A stretch of DNA of 64,000 bases, from contig NZ_MUKN01000006.1 in NCBI RefSeq assembly GCF_001995175.1, positions 1-64,000 of the forward strand. The letters are read 5' to 3'. Numbering within the stretch: the stretch's first letter is position 1; each line of letters starts with the position of its first letter. The notes under the pieces are model-generated. The model searched no databases, was not told where the DNA came from, and saw only the letters and a list, made by a program, of their open reading frames with translations. Positions 1 through 9,651 of this stretch are shown one piece after another. Position numbers and translations under genes: made by a program. Origin of the DNA: Rathayibacter rhapontici. GTDB lineage: Bacteria > Actinomycetota > Actinomycetes > Actinomycetales > Microbacteriaceae.

Positions 1-5
1 CATCC

Positions 6-1970
6 GTGACCGGCGTGACTCAGAGAGCTCCTCTCACCGACCCTGGCAATATCGCGGCCGTCAACAGCTTCCTGACCACCATTACGACTCCACTCGAGAT
101 GGACAAGCAGGCCGAGTTGATGGAAGACGCGTTCATCACCAGAGCGCGGGAGGAGTTCGATTGGAAGAGGGTCGAGCCGCGCAAGGGATACTTTGAATGG
201 CAGAAATTCGACCTCGCCGTCAACGTTGCCTATGCCAGAAACATCGACTTCATCGGAAAGCTCGTGTATACCGCGCCCTGGGCTTCATCTGCCCCCCCGG
301 GCACGGCTCCTCAGGACGTTGAATACTACCCGCCGTCTAACATGGACGACTACGTCCGATACGTCGAAGCAGTCGTCACCAGATATAAAGACCGCGTTAA
401 GGTCTGGGAGGTCTGGAATGAGCCCAACATACCGACATTCTGGAAACCGAGCCCAGACCCGCAGCGTTACGCAGAGATGCTGTCTAAGACATATGCAGCG
501 ATCAAGAAGATCGACCCTGACGCAGTAGTTCTGTCAGCTGGTGTTGCGGGATTCGACAACAACTACATGGAGGCCATGGCTGCCGCCGGCGCCGGCGCGT
601 CCTACGACGGACTTGGGCTACATACGTTCGGCGCAACGAATCCAGAAGCCGACGAGTCGCACGTCTGGCTCTCGAACGCTCGCTCGTATCTTGCGCGACA
701 CAACCCGAACGCGAAAATCTGGATTACGGAGATGGCCTGGTCAACGTGCCAGTTGGGTGGAGAAGCCTGTTCGAACCCTGTATCCGAGGCGACTCAGGCC
801 TCCTATCTCTCACGTGCGTATATAGACGCAGCCCAGCAGGGCGTCGCGTCGATCGCCTGGTGGAGTCTCACGGAGTTCGGGGATTCGAGTTCTCGCCTTG
901 ACAACTACGGCTTAGTGGACCGAACCGGAAGAAAGAAACCCGCGTATACGTCGCTTCAGGACGTCGGTCGGGCTCTGTACCGCTCGGTCAGCCTTGGTGA
1001 AGTCATGCCGTCAAGTGGCCCGGCGACAGTGATCGATGCGCTGGCCAGTACATCTGGCTGGTCTGCATGGGGACTTTCCGGCTCGAATGCGACAAAATCT
1101 TCTACTGGTATTTCGGGAGGGACACGAGTCTCGTACGACATCGGAGTCGGCGCTGGCTTCGCGCTCTCGGCTAATCGTGTGATACCGGGCGAGCCCGGCG
1201 CGATCTCACTGCTTGTGAGAGGCGATGGCAGCTCCAACCCCGTATACCTCAAGTTCACGGACGCGAAGGGTGAGCAATTTCAGGGGCTCATCGGACATTT
1301 GGAAAGCCCGTCCTACTGGAATCGGATGGTCTTCCACCTCGACGGAACCGGTGTCGATCGAACTTCGGCTGGCGGAGACAGGATCGTTGACTACCCGATC
1401 ACCGTGAACAATGTTTTCGTCTACTCCGGGAGAACACCCGTCAAGCAGGGCGTGGTCGACTTTCAGAACCTGACGGCGCACTACGGGGTTGCCCTCCGTG
1501 GGGCATCCTTCATCGGCCAGGGCTTCAACACCCAAGCCGTCTACTCGTTACGGCCACCAAGCGGCAGCGTGACCGTTCCCGTCAGCAGCACGACGGCTTA
1601 CTCGAGAAGCGGAGGCGGCTTCGTGAGCCTCGCGGTCGCAAACGGCAGTGCCTCTGCGCAACTGGGGACTGCTCCGAAGTTCATAGTCTCTGTACTCGGT
1701 ATCCAAGTCGGCACGGACAATGTGAGGATCCGCTGGATCGGCGGAGACCTCGTGTCGAGCGAAAGCGTCAGGATCCTTACGGGATCGATGTCTGCAGTAG
1801 CTCAGCCGACAATAGCCTCCCGAGCGGCTGATGGCTCGGTACTCTCCACGTGGAACGGTCGGATCGGCACTAGCCGTGCGCCTGGGATGAGCTACCGCGC
1901 ACAGATGACGGTCAGCGGGACAAACGGCCGCTCTGCAACAATCGAGACGATTTTCAGCTGGCCGGGCTAG
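6..1970 (+). CDS. Glycoside hydrolase, GH39/GH5-like (clan A), 5' end outside window
   Basis: A (beta/alpha)8-type glycosidase. The first half has a clan-A pattern: WNEPN at residues 137-141 (Glu139 the likely acid/base) and WITEMAW at 239-245 (Glu242 the likely nucleophile), plus an intervening GLHTFG motif. Residues ~330-654 form a beta-rich C-terminal part that I cannot name; it may be a carbohydrate-binding or Ig-like module. No signal peptide is visible, and the frame is open to the window edge, so the GTG at position 6 is only the first possible start and the true start probably lies upstream. Such enzymes are common in exopolysaccharide loci, where they trim or release polymer. That role, and export, are inferences. 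The substrate is unknown. Confidence 0.72.
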   Translation: MTGVTQRAPLTDPGNIAAVNSFLTTITTPLEMDKQAELMEDAFITRAREEFDWKRVEPRKGYFEWQKFDLAVNVAYARNIDFIGKLVYTAPWASSAPPGTAPQDVEYYPPSNMDDYVRYVEAVVTRYKDRVKVWEVWNEPNIPTFWKPSPDPQRYAEMLSKTYAAIKKIDPDAVVLSAGVAGFDNNYMEAMAAAGAGASYDGLGLHTFGATNPEADESHVWLSNARSYLARHNPNAKIWITEMAWSTCQLGGEACSNPVSEATQASYLSRAYIDAAQQGVASIAWWSLTEFGDSSSRLDNYGLVDRTGRKKPAYTSLQDVGRALYRSVSLGEVMPSSGPATVIDALASTSGWSAWGLSGSNATKSSTGISGGTRVSYDIGVGAGFALSANRVIPGEPGAISLLVRGDGSSNPVYLKFTDAKGEQFQGLIGHLESPSYWNRMVFHLDGTGVDRTSAGGDRIVDYPITVNNVFVYSGRTPVKQGVVDFQNLTAHYGVALRGASFIGQGFNTQAVYSLRPPSGSVTVPVSSTTAYSRSGGGFVSLAVANGSASAQLGTAPKFIVSVLGIQVGTDNVRIRWIGGDLVSSESVRILTGSMSAVAQPTIASRAADGSVLSTWNGRIGTSRAPGMSYRAQMTVSGTNGRSATIETIFSWPG

Positions 1971-2114
1971 CGAGCATGGCGAAGGGTGCATCTCGTGTTC
2001 GCCAGCAGCCGCAACATTCCCCACCCTGCTGGCTTAGCGGTTACGGGCGGACAGCGAAAGAGTCGCGTTCTTGACCGGAATCGCCTGCTCAGAGGCTTCG
2101 AGACAGGACGTCCT

Positions 2115-3491
2115 TCACATCCGCGTGATGCGCACGAGGCCCAAACCATCCAGCCGTGCGAAGAAGGATTCGAGCTCTGGTGCAACGAGATACGGTTCCA
2201 CGCCGAAGTCGTCTGCCGCCTTCCTTACGAGTTCTGCCAGCGAGCTACGCTCTTCCAGCAAGCTCCAGATCGTGCGAGCTGTGTTCTCGAGAACCAGCGG
2301 TACAAGCGCTTGCGGCTTCGCACCGGTGTGCAAGATGTAGAGACGCTCGTCGGTATCGATGCAGACGAGCGTCGGGCAACGGACCACGAGGACGTCTTGT
2401 AAGTGATGTCCTCGAAGGACCCTCGTTGCGGAGCCCCTGCTCTCGACCTCGCCGTCGGCGTCCGAAGGGCTAGCGCTCCGGGCCGCCGCATTAGACTCGA
2501 CATCAGCAAGCGGAGTTCCGTCCGCCTGAGCAGTGAGGGTCCTGGCTCCGGGGTCTCCGCCGGCCGGATGCGGAGGGGACACGCGCCACTCCTCACGAAC
2601 CGCTTGGACAGCAGTGGGGAACGCTCTCGCTGCAGCGACTAGCCGGAGCGCGCGCACCCTCAGAAGAGCTCTGGCTCCCGCTCTGCCTGCGGGATGATCG
2701 AGGTACAGGTCGTGCCGGGCCGGGAACAGCGCTCGCTTCAAGACAACCGGTCGCTCAGACCAAGCAGAAGCCTTCAGGAGGGAAAGCCAAGCAGCAGCCC
2801 TATTTCTCTGCCGTTGATTTCTTAGCCACTCACCGTACCCAGGCGGCGGCGGCGCCGCGACACCTGCATCGATGCCGATTTCCGCGAAAAAGGGCTGAAT
2901 GGTCCAAGACGCACCAGAGGCAGTAGCAAGAGTGCGCAACTCGCCGCGCAGGGCCTCGGTCTCGACGGCCTTCCAACGCTCGAGCAACGTCCTGTACTCA
3001 GCTGCACCTCGGACGTCGAAAGGCGTCCGCAGCGAGTGCAAAGCGGCGATCAACACGCTGGTGACGAAGTCAGCAACGGGAACTCGGCCACCTTCGACTT
3101 CCAAGGTGTCTCGACGCTCCCACAGCCCCTCGAATGCCTGAGGATCGAGAAGGCCGGGATATGAAAGATGAACGTCTATGTCGCATGGCCAGTCCGGCTG
3201 GATCAGCGCCACCGAGTGCGTGACGAACTTCTGACTGGCCAGCGAAGCGGGTCGGGGGCTCCAACCGTACTCGGACAGAGCATCGATGAGCTCGTCTGCT
3301 CGATCAGGCTCTACCATGACATCTACATCGCTTGCCTGACGAGCGCGCCGCAACCGATGATGATTCGCGACCGGACCCTTGATGAAAACAATTCGGATAC
3401 CGAGGCGTTCGGAGATGCTTGCTACGAGCAGGTGGCCGAGATCAACAGCGACGCTGATCGGGAGATTGCTGATCTCGGACGTCCGGTCCAC
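2115..3491 (-). CDS. Nucleotidyltransferase family protein (NTP_transf_5-like) fused to a C-terminal PqqD-like domain
   Basis: 458 aa counted from GTG 3491. This start is preferred over the ATG at 3506 because GGAAGGAG lies 5 nt upstream of it. The N-terminal ~200 residues match the NTP_transf_5 pattern: FIKGPVA, then R-x-ASDVDVMV (the acidic DxD metal site), then CDIDVHL. Residues ~200-300 are helical and Arg/Ala-rich, followed by a Ser/Ala/Asp-rich linker. The last ~90 residues look like a PqqD winged-helix chaperone domain (NTARTIWSLLEE...LAELVRKAADDFGVEP...FFARLDGLGLV). Separate NTP_transf_5 and PqqD-type proteins are known beside HprK-related kinases in polysaccharide loci. Here they are one polypeptide and no kinase or peptide precursor is visible. 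The substrate is unknown. Confidence 0.7.
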   Translation of the reverse strand: MDRTSEISNLPISVAVDLGHLLVASISERLGIRIVFIKGPVANHHRLRRARQASDVDVMVEPDRADELIDALSEYGWSPRPASLASQKFVTHSVALIQPDWPCDIDVHLSYPGLLDPQAFEGLWERRDTLEVEGGRVPVADFVTSVLIAALHSLRTPFDVRGAAEYRTLLERWKAVETEALRGELRTLATASGASWTIQPFFAEIGIDAGVAAPPPPGYGEWLRNQRQRNRAAAWLSLLKASAWSERPVVLKRALFPARHDLYLDHPAGRAGARALLRVRALRLVAAARAFPTAVQAVREEWRVSPPHPAGGDPGARTLTAQADGTPLADVESNAAARSASPSDADGEVESRGSATRVLRGHHLQDVLVVRCPTLVCIDTDERLYILHTGAKPQALVPLVLENTARTIWSLLEERSSLAELVRKAADDFGVEPYLVAPELESFFARLDGLGLVRITRM

Positions 3492-3506
3492 TAGTACTCC
3501 TTCCAT

Positions 3507-4250
3507 CTCAAAACCATCGCGAACACTAGCACTGCGAAGTGGGGCTCTGCGCGACGCGACGCGTCTCGCCTCACGTCTCTTATATCCGCACCGTTCAAGC
3601 TCACGCGCGCGAGGGTTCTGCGGCGCGCGGAACGTGGAGCGCCCGTGCTAGTTGCGACGCAGCCACCCTCAACCGCGCTCGCTACGCGGGGCGACCAAGG
3701 GCCTGGCGCGCAAGCGGACCCCTGCCTGCGCTGACTCACCTTGGCGCAGCCCCCGGGTCCGAATAACACGCTCCAGCGATCACGCCACGGACAGGCGCTC
3801 CAGGACGACGGTCCGGGCTGGCGGAGTGTTTGGTGATGCTGCCGGTCAGGGCGCAGAGGGCGACCGCCTGCTCCGACGCTGAGGCCGCTGGCGGAGGCGG
3901 ATCCCTCTTCTGAGGGCGTTCAATCTCGTCAACCGCCCGGAGCCGGTCGAGTGCGTCTGAGGAGCTTCTCGGCCGGGTGATGTGGTCGGGGCCTACACGG
4001 CAGCGGTTGTTCGCGGCCGTCTCCCATCAGCCCCGTCAAGCAGCGGTCCGCGAGCGGCTCAGAACGAGGCTTACCCTGCACCCTCGGCCAACCCGACTGC
4101 CGTTGAACCCAAATTAGCCTCGAGGGCGCCACCAGCCACCAGCTCCGGCGATCTCCGTCATGCCTCTCCTGAACGCTCTAGGCGGGCATACCCCCATTTC
4201 GTGACAGGCACAACGCTGGTGTGAGCCAATCCGTTACGCTCAAACGTTCA
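3507..4250. other. Gene-poor stretch, nothing recognised
   Basis: About 740 bases between divergently read genes. Only short open frames exist on either strand, none with a recognisable motif or convincing codon bias. It presumably carries promoters for both flanking genes, but I see no clear -35/-10 pair. A Shine-Dalgarno GAGGAGG at 4251-4257 belongs to the following gene. Confidence 0.5.
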
Positions 4251-4263
4251 GAGGAGGCCGCGA

Positions 4264-4895
4264 ATGGGCGCTAGAGGATCTCGAGGGTTTCGGCGGGCAC
4301 TGACCGGAGGGGCGCTCCTGATCGTTCTCTGGCTCATCGCTGCCACCGTTGTCTTTCGCTTCCCCCGAGCGGATGACCTCCCGGCGCACGCTGACGCAGT
4401 CTCGTGCTCGGTCCTGCCACGCAACCACGACTCGAACAGGGCAGGCGTCTTGTCGAGTCAGGGGTCGCCGAGACTCTCGTTGTGTCTGTGTGGTGGGCTG
4501 ACTACGTGGCCACTCCGGGCACGCGAGCCGTCGACGAATGCGATGACTTGGCCCTAGACGTCGTCTGCTTTGTCGCATTTCCCCCGACAACCGGAGGAGA
4601 GGGGCGAGCGCTAGCCGCGCTTGCTGCGCAGCATCAGTGGCGCGACGTGATCGTAGTCACTCAAACTCCGCACTTGGAGCGCGCCCGGCTGATTCTGGGA
4701 TTCTGTTGGAGCGGTCGTATCAGCGTCATCTCTTCTGGGGAACCAGATAGCATCGCGACGTGGGTGTATGAATACTTTTACCAGACCGGCGGGTTTGCGA
4801 AGGTCTTACTTTCTCCTAAGTGCGGCGACTCCCCTGAGCCCACGCGAGTGCTCACAAGGCCGTTGCCTCAGTCAGGAGAATCCCCGCCTTCGTAG
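4264..4895 (+). pseudogene. YdcF/ElyC/SanA-like (DUF218) membrane protein, frameshifted
   Basis: The start ATG 4264 follows GAGGAGG by 6 nt. The first frame gives a basic N-terminus, one membrane segment (residues ~14-30) and ends in ...DLPAHADAV. The family motif then continues one frame over as VLGPATQPRLEQGRRLVE, with ITHD-like VIVVTQTPHLERA and the C-terminal YEYFYQTGGFAKVLLSPKC. Adding one C at about 4401 restores DAVLVLGPAT, the usual DUF218 core, and one reading frame of ~210 aa. Members act in envelope or peptidoglycan-precursor metabolism, with unresolved biochemistry. The break may be real decay in this accessory region, but the same kind of base loss occurs in essential genes here, so a sequencing error is more likely. 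Confidence 0.68.
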
Positions 4896-5346
4896 AGAGA
4901 TATTCACAACGCGAGTTCGCAAGCGCCCCTGGAGCCGTTGGCCAAACTTTCAGAGACCAACTACCTCGTCCACACGTGCTCAAAGCGTAGCCTGACTAAG
5001 ACACCCGGGCATCAAAAACATTGTTTGCGGGAACGCGTGATAAGAGGTCGTATAGAACAAGCGCCACGGTGCTCATTCAAATGCGCTCAAAACATTTGCG
5101 GGTTCTCGCCTTGAATACACTCAGTACTCGCATGTACGACGCGAACAAGGTTGACGGGTGCGGTACGAACTCGCTTGACCGACGGCATTTACGACTATCG
5201 TTGCGGACCAATACGACGCCATCATTCATGCTCGACCTGAAGTGACAGCCTCGGCACCGCAAATGGACCACCTGCCGGGCCACATGTAGGCTGATTCACC
5301 GGCAGAGACCGATCCCCGCCCAACCACCCAGCCAACTCTGAGAACA
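4896..5346. other. Intergenic stretch, nothing recognised
   Basis: About 450 bases, more A/T-rich around 4990-5250 than the neighbouring DNA. No open frame with recognisable content. It probably contains the promoter of the glycosyltransferase/flippase pair that follows. Confidence 0.45.
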
Positions 5347-5361
5347 GTGAGGCCGATCAGA

Positions 5362-6600
5362 ATGCCCCGATTCCTAAGCGTGACCCTCGAGATTCCACAC
5401 AAGGGAATTGCTGACGCCGGCGGCGAATTTATACGCCGTCACTATGCGGTCCTTTCTTCCCTCGGTCACCTCGACGTCATCGGTAGGCGAACTGCCGCGA
5501 ACATAGCCGCGGCCGAGAACCCCAGTCCGGAGAATTTGCACACGACCATTCTCGCTGCCACAGGGTGGGAATCACCCGCACTGCGTCCCGCACGGATAGT
5601 TCGCAACACGCTTCGTGGCTTGTCGCTCGGACCCGAGTTCTCCGCTCCTCTTCTGGATCTCCTGAAAAAGAGCGACTTACGCGAGTACGACACGATCGAG
5701 TTCCACTGGGTCGAGTCGGCCCAATGGGTCAGACGGATCCGAAAGCTGGCGCCGAAGGCACAGCTCGTCCTCGTCGCCCACGACGTACTCAGTCAGCGTC
5801 GTGAACGGGTCTACACCGGCGCGCAGAAACCGGTGGACCGTCTGCAAGCTTGGATTCGGTGGCGAACCGCCGTCGCCGCTGAAAAGCGGTTGTTTCCCCT
5901 GTTCGATACCGTCGTCTTGTTCAGTGAGAAAGATCAACGGCTGGTCTCTACGATCAGTCCGCGCTCACGACCTAGGGTTCTGAGACCGTGGTTGACTCCA
6001 GAAGACGAGCCAGCGATGCGCAACAGGCCCTCGATCCCATTGAACGAAAGCCGTCCGACCGCGCTTTTCACCGGCGCGATGTCTCGGGCGGAGAACGACG
6101 ACGCGGCACAGTGGCTTGTTAAGCATATCTGGCCCTCCGTTCGCGCGAGTCTCCCGCACGCACGCTTGGTAGTCGCCGGAGCGGGCCCAAGCGCCACACT
6201 TCGTCAGCTAGTCAGCAATGACGAAAGCATCGAGATAACCGGGTTTGTTGAAGACCTCGATGTCTATTATGCAAATGCTGACGCATTCGTCGTGCCGTTG
6301 CGGTTCGGCGCTGGCGTGAAGTTCAAGACGATTGCAGCACAACTCGCTGGCCTGCCTATCGTCTCGACACGAGTGGGCGCTGAAGGTGTCGGTGGGGAAT
6401 TTGCTGGGATAACGGACGACGCGTCGGAGTTCGCCAGAACGCTAACTGAGGTCTTGCGCGACCCTGACTCATGGCGAGAGAGAAGCCGCGAGACGCAAAT
6501 AGCAGCACACGCCCGATTTGGTTTGCATGCGTACACAGAATCGGTTCGTGCGATTTGGGATCCAGCTGCGCTTAGCGGGCAGCCGGCCGCTGATGAGTAG
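5362..6600 (+). CDS. Glycosyltransferase, GT-B fold (GT4-like)
   Basis: 412 aa from ATG 5362, preceded by GTGAGG at 5347-5352; an in-frame GTG at 5347 is the alternative start. Two Rossmann-like halves are visible: N-terminal acceptor-binding domain to ~residue 200, then the donor domain beginning TALFTGAMSRAEN. The C-terminal half holds ARLVVAGAGP, ITGFVEDLDVYY and PLRFGAGVKFKTIAAQLAGLPIV followed by GAEG, the usual GT4 nucleotide-sugar pocket. It likely transfers a sugar to a lipid-linked oligosaccharide on the cytoplasmic face. The next gene, a flippase, overlaps it by 8 nt, so the two are probably translationally coupled. Donor and acceptor cannot be told. Confidence 0.85.
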   Translation: MPRFLSVTLEIPHKGIADAGGEFIRRHYAVLSSLGHLDVIGRRTAANIAAAENPSPENLHTTILAATGWESPALRPARIVRNTLRGLSLGPEFSAPLLDLLKKSDLREYDTIEFHWVESAQWVRRIRKLAPKAQLVLVAHDVLSQRRERVYTGAQKPVDRLQAWIRWRTAVAAEKRLFPLFDTVVLFSEKDQRLVSTISPRSRPRVLRPWLTPEDEPAMRNRPSIPLNESRPTALFTGAMSRAENDDAAQWLVKHIWPSVRASLPHARLVVAGAGPSATLRQLVSNDESIEITGFVEDLDVYYANADAFVVPLRFGAGVKFKTIAAQLAGLPIVSTRVGAEGVGGEFAGITDDASEFARTLTEVLRDPDSWRERSRETQIAAHARFGLHAYTESVRAIWDPAALSGQPAADE

Positions 6601-8047
6601 CGTTCGTGTTGGGCAGGCGGGTGCACGTGGCGCCGGGGTGACGATTCTCGGCCAGGCCGGAAAAGTTGCGATCCAACTTGCCTCTATCGTGGTAATGTCG
6701 CGACTACTCTCGCCAGCTGATTTCGGCCTGGTCGCGATGCTCGGCATCTTCATCGCAATTGGAGAACTCCTTCGTGACTTCGGCCTGACAGCTGCCGCGA
6801 TACGCGCACGAGATCTGTCCAACAAGCAGAAGTCGACGCTTTTCTGGATAAACTCTGCAATCGGAGTTGCGCTCTTCGCGACGATGGCGGCATGCTCCGT
6901 TCCCATCTCTATGCTTTACGGCGAATCTCGCCTGGTGCCACTGGCCCCAGTGGTCGCCCTCATATTCCTTATCAATGGAATTCAAGCACAATTCATGGTG
7001 GAACTCGTCCGCGGCTTGAGATTCACTGCACTTGCCGTAAGCGATCTTCTTGGCCAATTAGGCGGCTTCATCGTCGCCGTCGGCACTGCACTCGCCGGCT
7101 GGGGGTACTGGTCGCTCGTCTTCCAGATGATCGTCGCCTTCGCGGTCACTCTCGTGATCCGGGTATTCGCGGCCAAGTGGCGTCCGGGGTTACCTTCCCG
7201 GTCGGCTCACGTGCGGGACCTCATAGGGTTTGGGGGGCAGGTCGGCGTCGCGCAAACTCTTTCATATGCAGCAAGCAACGTCGACACGCTCGTCGTCGGA
7301 CTTCGATGGGATGCGAACGTTCTCGGTTTCTATAATCGTGCGTATCAACTCATGTCACTACCCGTCAATCAACTCCTGAATCCTCTCACTAACGTAGCGC
7401 TACCGCTTCTTACCGGTCTGCGAGAGGAGCGAGAACGACTTTGGGGGCTGATCACGACAGCGCAAATCGGCATGGGGTACATGTTGGTGACGTCCCTCGC
7501 GATAGTGGCAGGAAGCGCAGAGGCCGCGTTCGCCATAATTCTTGGCTCGCAATGGTCGGCGGCCATCCCGATTTTTCAGGTGCTCGCGTTTGGCGCATGC
7601 TTCCAAGTCCTTTCCCAAACAAACTACTGGGTCTTTCTCACCTTCGGATTGGGAAGAAGCCTCGTCCGGTCGAACCTGGTGACGAAATCTATAGGAATCG
7701 TCCTCCCAGTCGTCGGCTCTACGTACGGCGTTCTTGGGGTGGCTGCAGGGTATTCTGTCGCTCTCCTCGTCGCGTGGCCTATCAACCTGCTCTGGTTGCG
7801 GTCGGTAGCACAAATGCCGTCCGGCCGCTTCCTGATATCGGGCGCGAGGACTATTGCCCTTGGCGCGGTTGCATTCGCTACGAGCTGGGCGGCATCGTCC
7901 GTCCTGCACGGTGCTACGCCCATCCTTTCGCTGGCAGCGAGCCTTGCAGCGTCCTTGACGTCGGTGGCGGTCCTGGTCGGTATCGTGCCTGTGTACCGTC
8001 GAGATGTCGTCATGATGTGGAGCACCGTCCGCCTCCTTCGAGGATGA
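6593..8047 (+). CDS. Wzx-like polysaccharide flippase (MOP superfamily)
   Basis: 484 aa from ATG 6593, which overlaps the glycosyltransferase stop (ATGAGTAG). The frame is open further upstream, but that extension reads as the other gene's shadow. The protein is almost entirely hydrophobic with 12-14 predictable membrane segments. The start (GVTILGQAGKVAIQL, then VVMSRLLSPADFGL) is the typical opening of WzxC/colanic-acid-exporter-like proteins. Its role would be to flip an undecaprenyl-linked repeat unit across the membrane. With the glycosyltransferase and the pyruvyltransferase it marks this as a surface polysaccharide locus. No polymerase (Wzy) is recognised in the window. Confidence 0.86.
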   Translation: MSSVRVGQAGARGAGVTILGQAGKVAIQLASIVVMSRLLSPADFGLVAMLGIFIAIGELLRDFGLTAAAIRARDLSNKQKSTLFWINSAIGVALFATMAACSVPISMLYGESRLVPLAPVVALIFLINGIQAQFMVELVRGLRFTALAVSDLLGQLGGFIVAVGTALAGWGYWSLVFQMIVAFAVTLVIRVFAAKWRPGLPSRSAHVRDLIGFGGQVGVAQTLSYAASNVDTLVVGLRWDANVLGFYNRAYQLMSLPVNQLLNPLTNVALPLLTGLREERERLWGLITTAQIGMGYMLVTSLAIVAGSAEAAFAIILGSQWSAAIPIFQVLAFGACFQVLSQTNYWVFLTFGLGRSLVRSNLVTKSIGIVLPVVGSTYGVLGVAAGYSVALLVAWPINLLWLRSVAQMPSGRFLISGARTIALGAVAFATSWAASSVLHGATPILSLAASLAASLTSVAVLVGIVPVYRRDVVMMWSTVRLLRG

Positions 8048-9651
8048 CGACCCGATAAATGCGGGAAGTGGTTCGATCGCTCGTGACGTTTGCGAGCCGA
8101 CAGACGGTCGCGGAACGTCGAGGCACCGCGGCGAAGTCGACAGGACAGCGGCGGACGCTGAGAGCGTTTCCTTGTGCGATCTACTTGCTTCTCGCGCGCG
8201 AGCCGTGTGATTGGCGCAGAAAGGGCTCGTGACTCCCGCTTTGCTGAGTATTTGCCAGCGCATATAGCGCTATGGCATGCCGCGCTTGAGACGGCCGCGC
8301 AGAGTGAGGTTTGGGACGGCCTTTTAGAGCGACGTGGTTGAAGCGGTGGCATCAGCACTCCTCGTGGATCAGGTTACGACCGCACAGGGATCCTGACCCA
8401 CTCCCGGTTCCGCCGAGGGCCGCCAAGCGGCGATGTACGACGGGCCCACCGAGACGACCCCTCCGTCCTCGCGGGCCGTGGCTTCCAGTAGCCGTAGCCG
8501 TAGGATCAGGGCGCGAGCCTCAGCCTCAATAGCGGAGCGTATTCGTCGTCTTGGACGCTTTCCCCTGCGGACTGCGTCGAATGCTCGCCCAGCTATAAAA
8601 CCATCCCGCGTCTCTCCCTAGCCCGCGGAGGGGCCGCGAACCGACAACATTCGGCGGCGTCTCAACGGGGACGTCAACGTCGGGCCGCACCGAAGCGCCC
8701 CCTGCACTGGACTCTCTCTAGCGGAAGCACGGTGCAGCTATGAGTAAGAGCGCGGGGCACCCGGAATGAGATCGGGCGACGGCGGCGATGCGCGCGTGCG
8801 ACCACATTGCTCCTCGTGGATGAGCGCCTGGGCCGCACGGCCATTCTGCGAGCTTCGCTCATCCCGTACTTCGACAACTCCCCGGACTTCGACAACTCCC
8901 TTCGCACGATCCGTCGGCCCCTCGCACACCTCGAGAAATCATTGAAGCCGATCCAACTGTGCCAGTTCCTGGATCAAAGCCTTCTCGCGACCGGCCGACT
9001 CGGAGCGAATGCCCCTGCAGTGCGCTAGTCCATCGCCGTCAGCGCTGTAGACGGCTCTACATCACTGTCGACTGTGCAGACTGCCACGACACTGCCGCCT
9101 CGGAGCACCCCCCAAGAAGGGTGGTGAAAGCCGCAGTCACACTCACTTACCAGTTCTTCGAGAGCGCTCACATCCACGACCGCCTCTCGCGGCGGAGGGA
9201 CGATCAGGAGGGTAGCGCAGAATATTGGGCATTCCTCGTGTTTGCCTGCACGCGAAGCTTCTTCCATACTTCTCCAGGGGAGCTTGTGGAGCCCTAGTCT
9301 CAAAGGCACCCCGATGACCATGGTCAACCCTGCAGGGCTATAGTGCATTCTGGTGCCCTATTGATTATCCGAGTTCTGACTTTCTACTGATTTGCTAACA
9401 GCAGAGTAGACACGGCCGATGCGAACGTACGGGTGCGTCAAAGAATTTCTTCCTGTGCACATAGAGCTATCGTCACTGTTTGCCTGGTCGGCTCGGATTG
9501 CAGTATGCAACTATCGGCGACCTGCGATCTCTGCGCAGACTGCAGCAGAGTCCTTGGAACCCGGGTCTATCTACGGCACCGAACCGATCGGCATGACATA
9601 ACCGCTCTTAGGAATACCAAACTCACCCTCCGAGTAAAAGGGATATATGCC
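8048..9651. other. 1.6-kb gene-poor stretch, possible decayed sequence
   Basis: No complete gene recognised. On the + strand, an open frame of ~59 codons before a TGA at 8339-8341 has natural-looking composition (ends ...AHIALWHAALETAAQSEVW plus a short tail) and could be the 3' remnant of a lost gene. A short direct repeat, ACTTCGACAACTCC, occurs twice near 8868-8900. Several reverse-strand frames (about 8674-8929) look like composition noise. The last ~200 bases are more A/T-rich and probably carry the promoter of the pyruvyltransferase gene. No transposase or terminal inverted repeats were found. Confidence 0.4.

Noticed and set aside
8674-8929. Reverse-strand frames resembling a transposase end
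   Set aside because: No DDE or helix-turn-helix motif, no terminal inverted repeats and no target duplication could be seen.
9433-9651. Longer N-terminus for the pyruvyltransferase
   Set aside because: The first ~70 residues are Cys-rich and unlike the family; a ribosome binding site lies just before TTG 9652.
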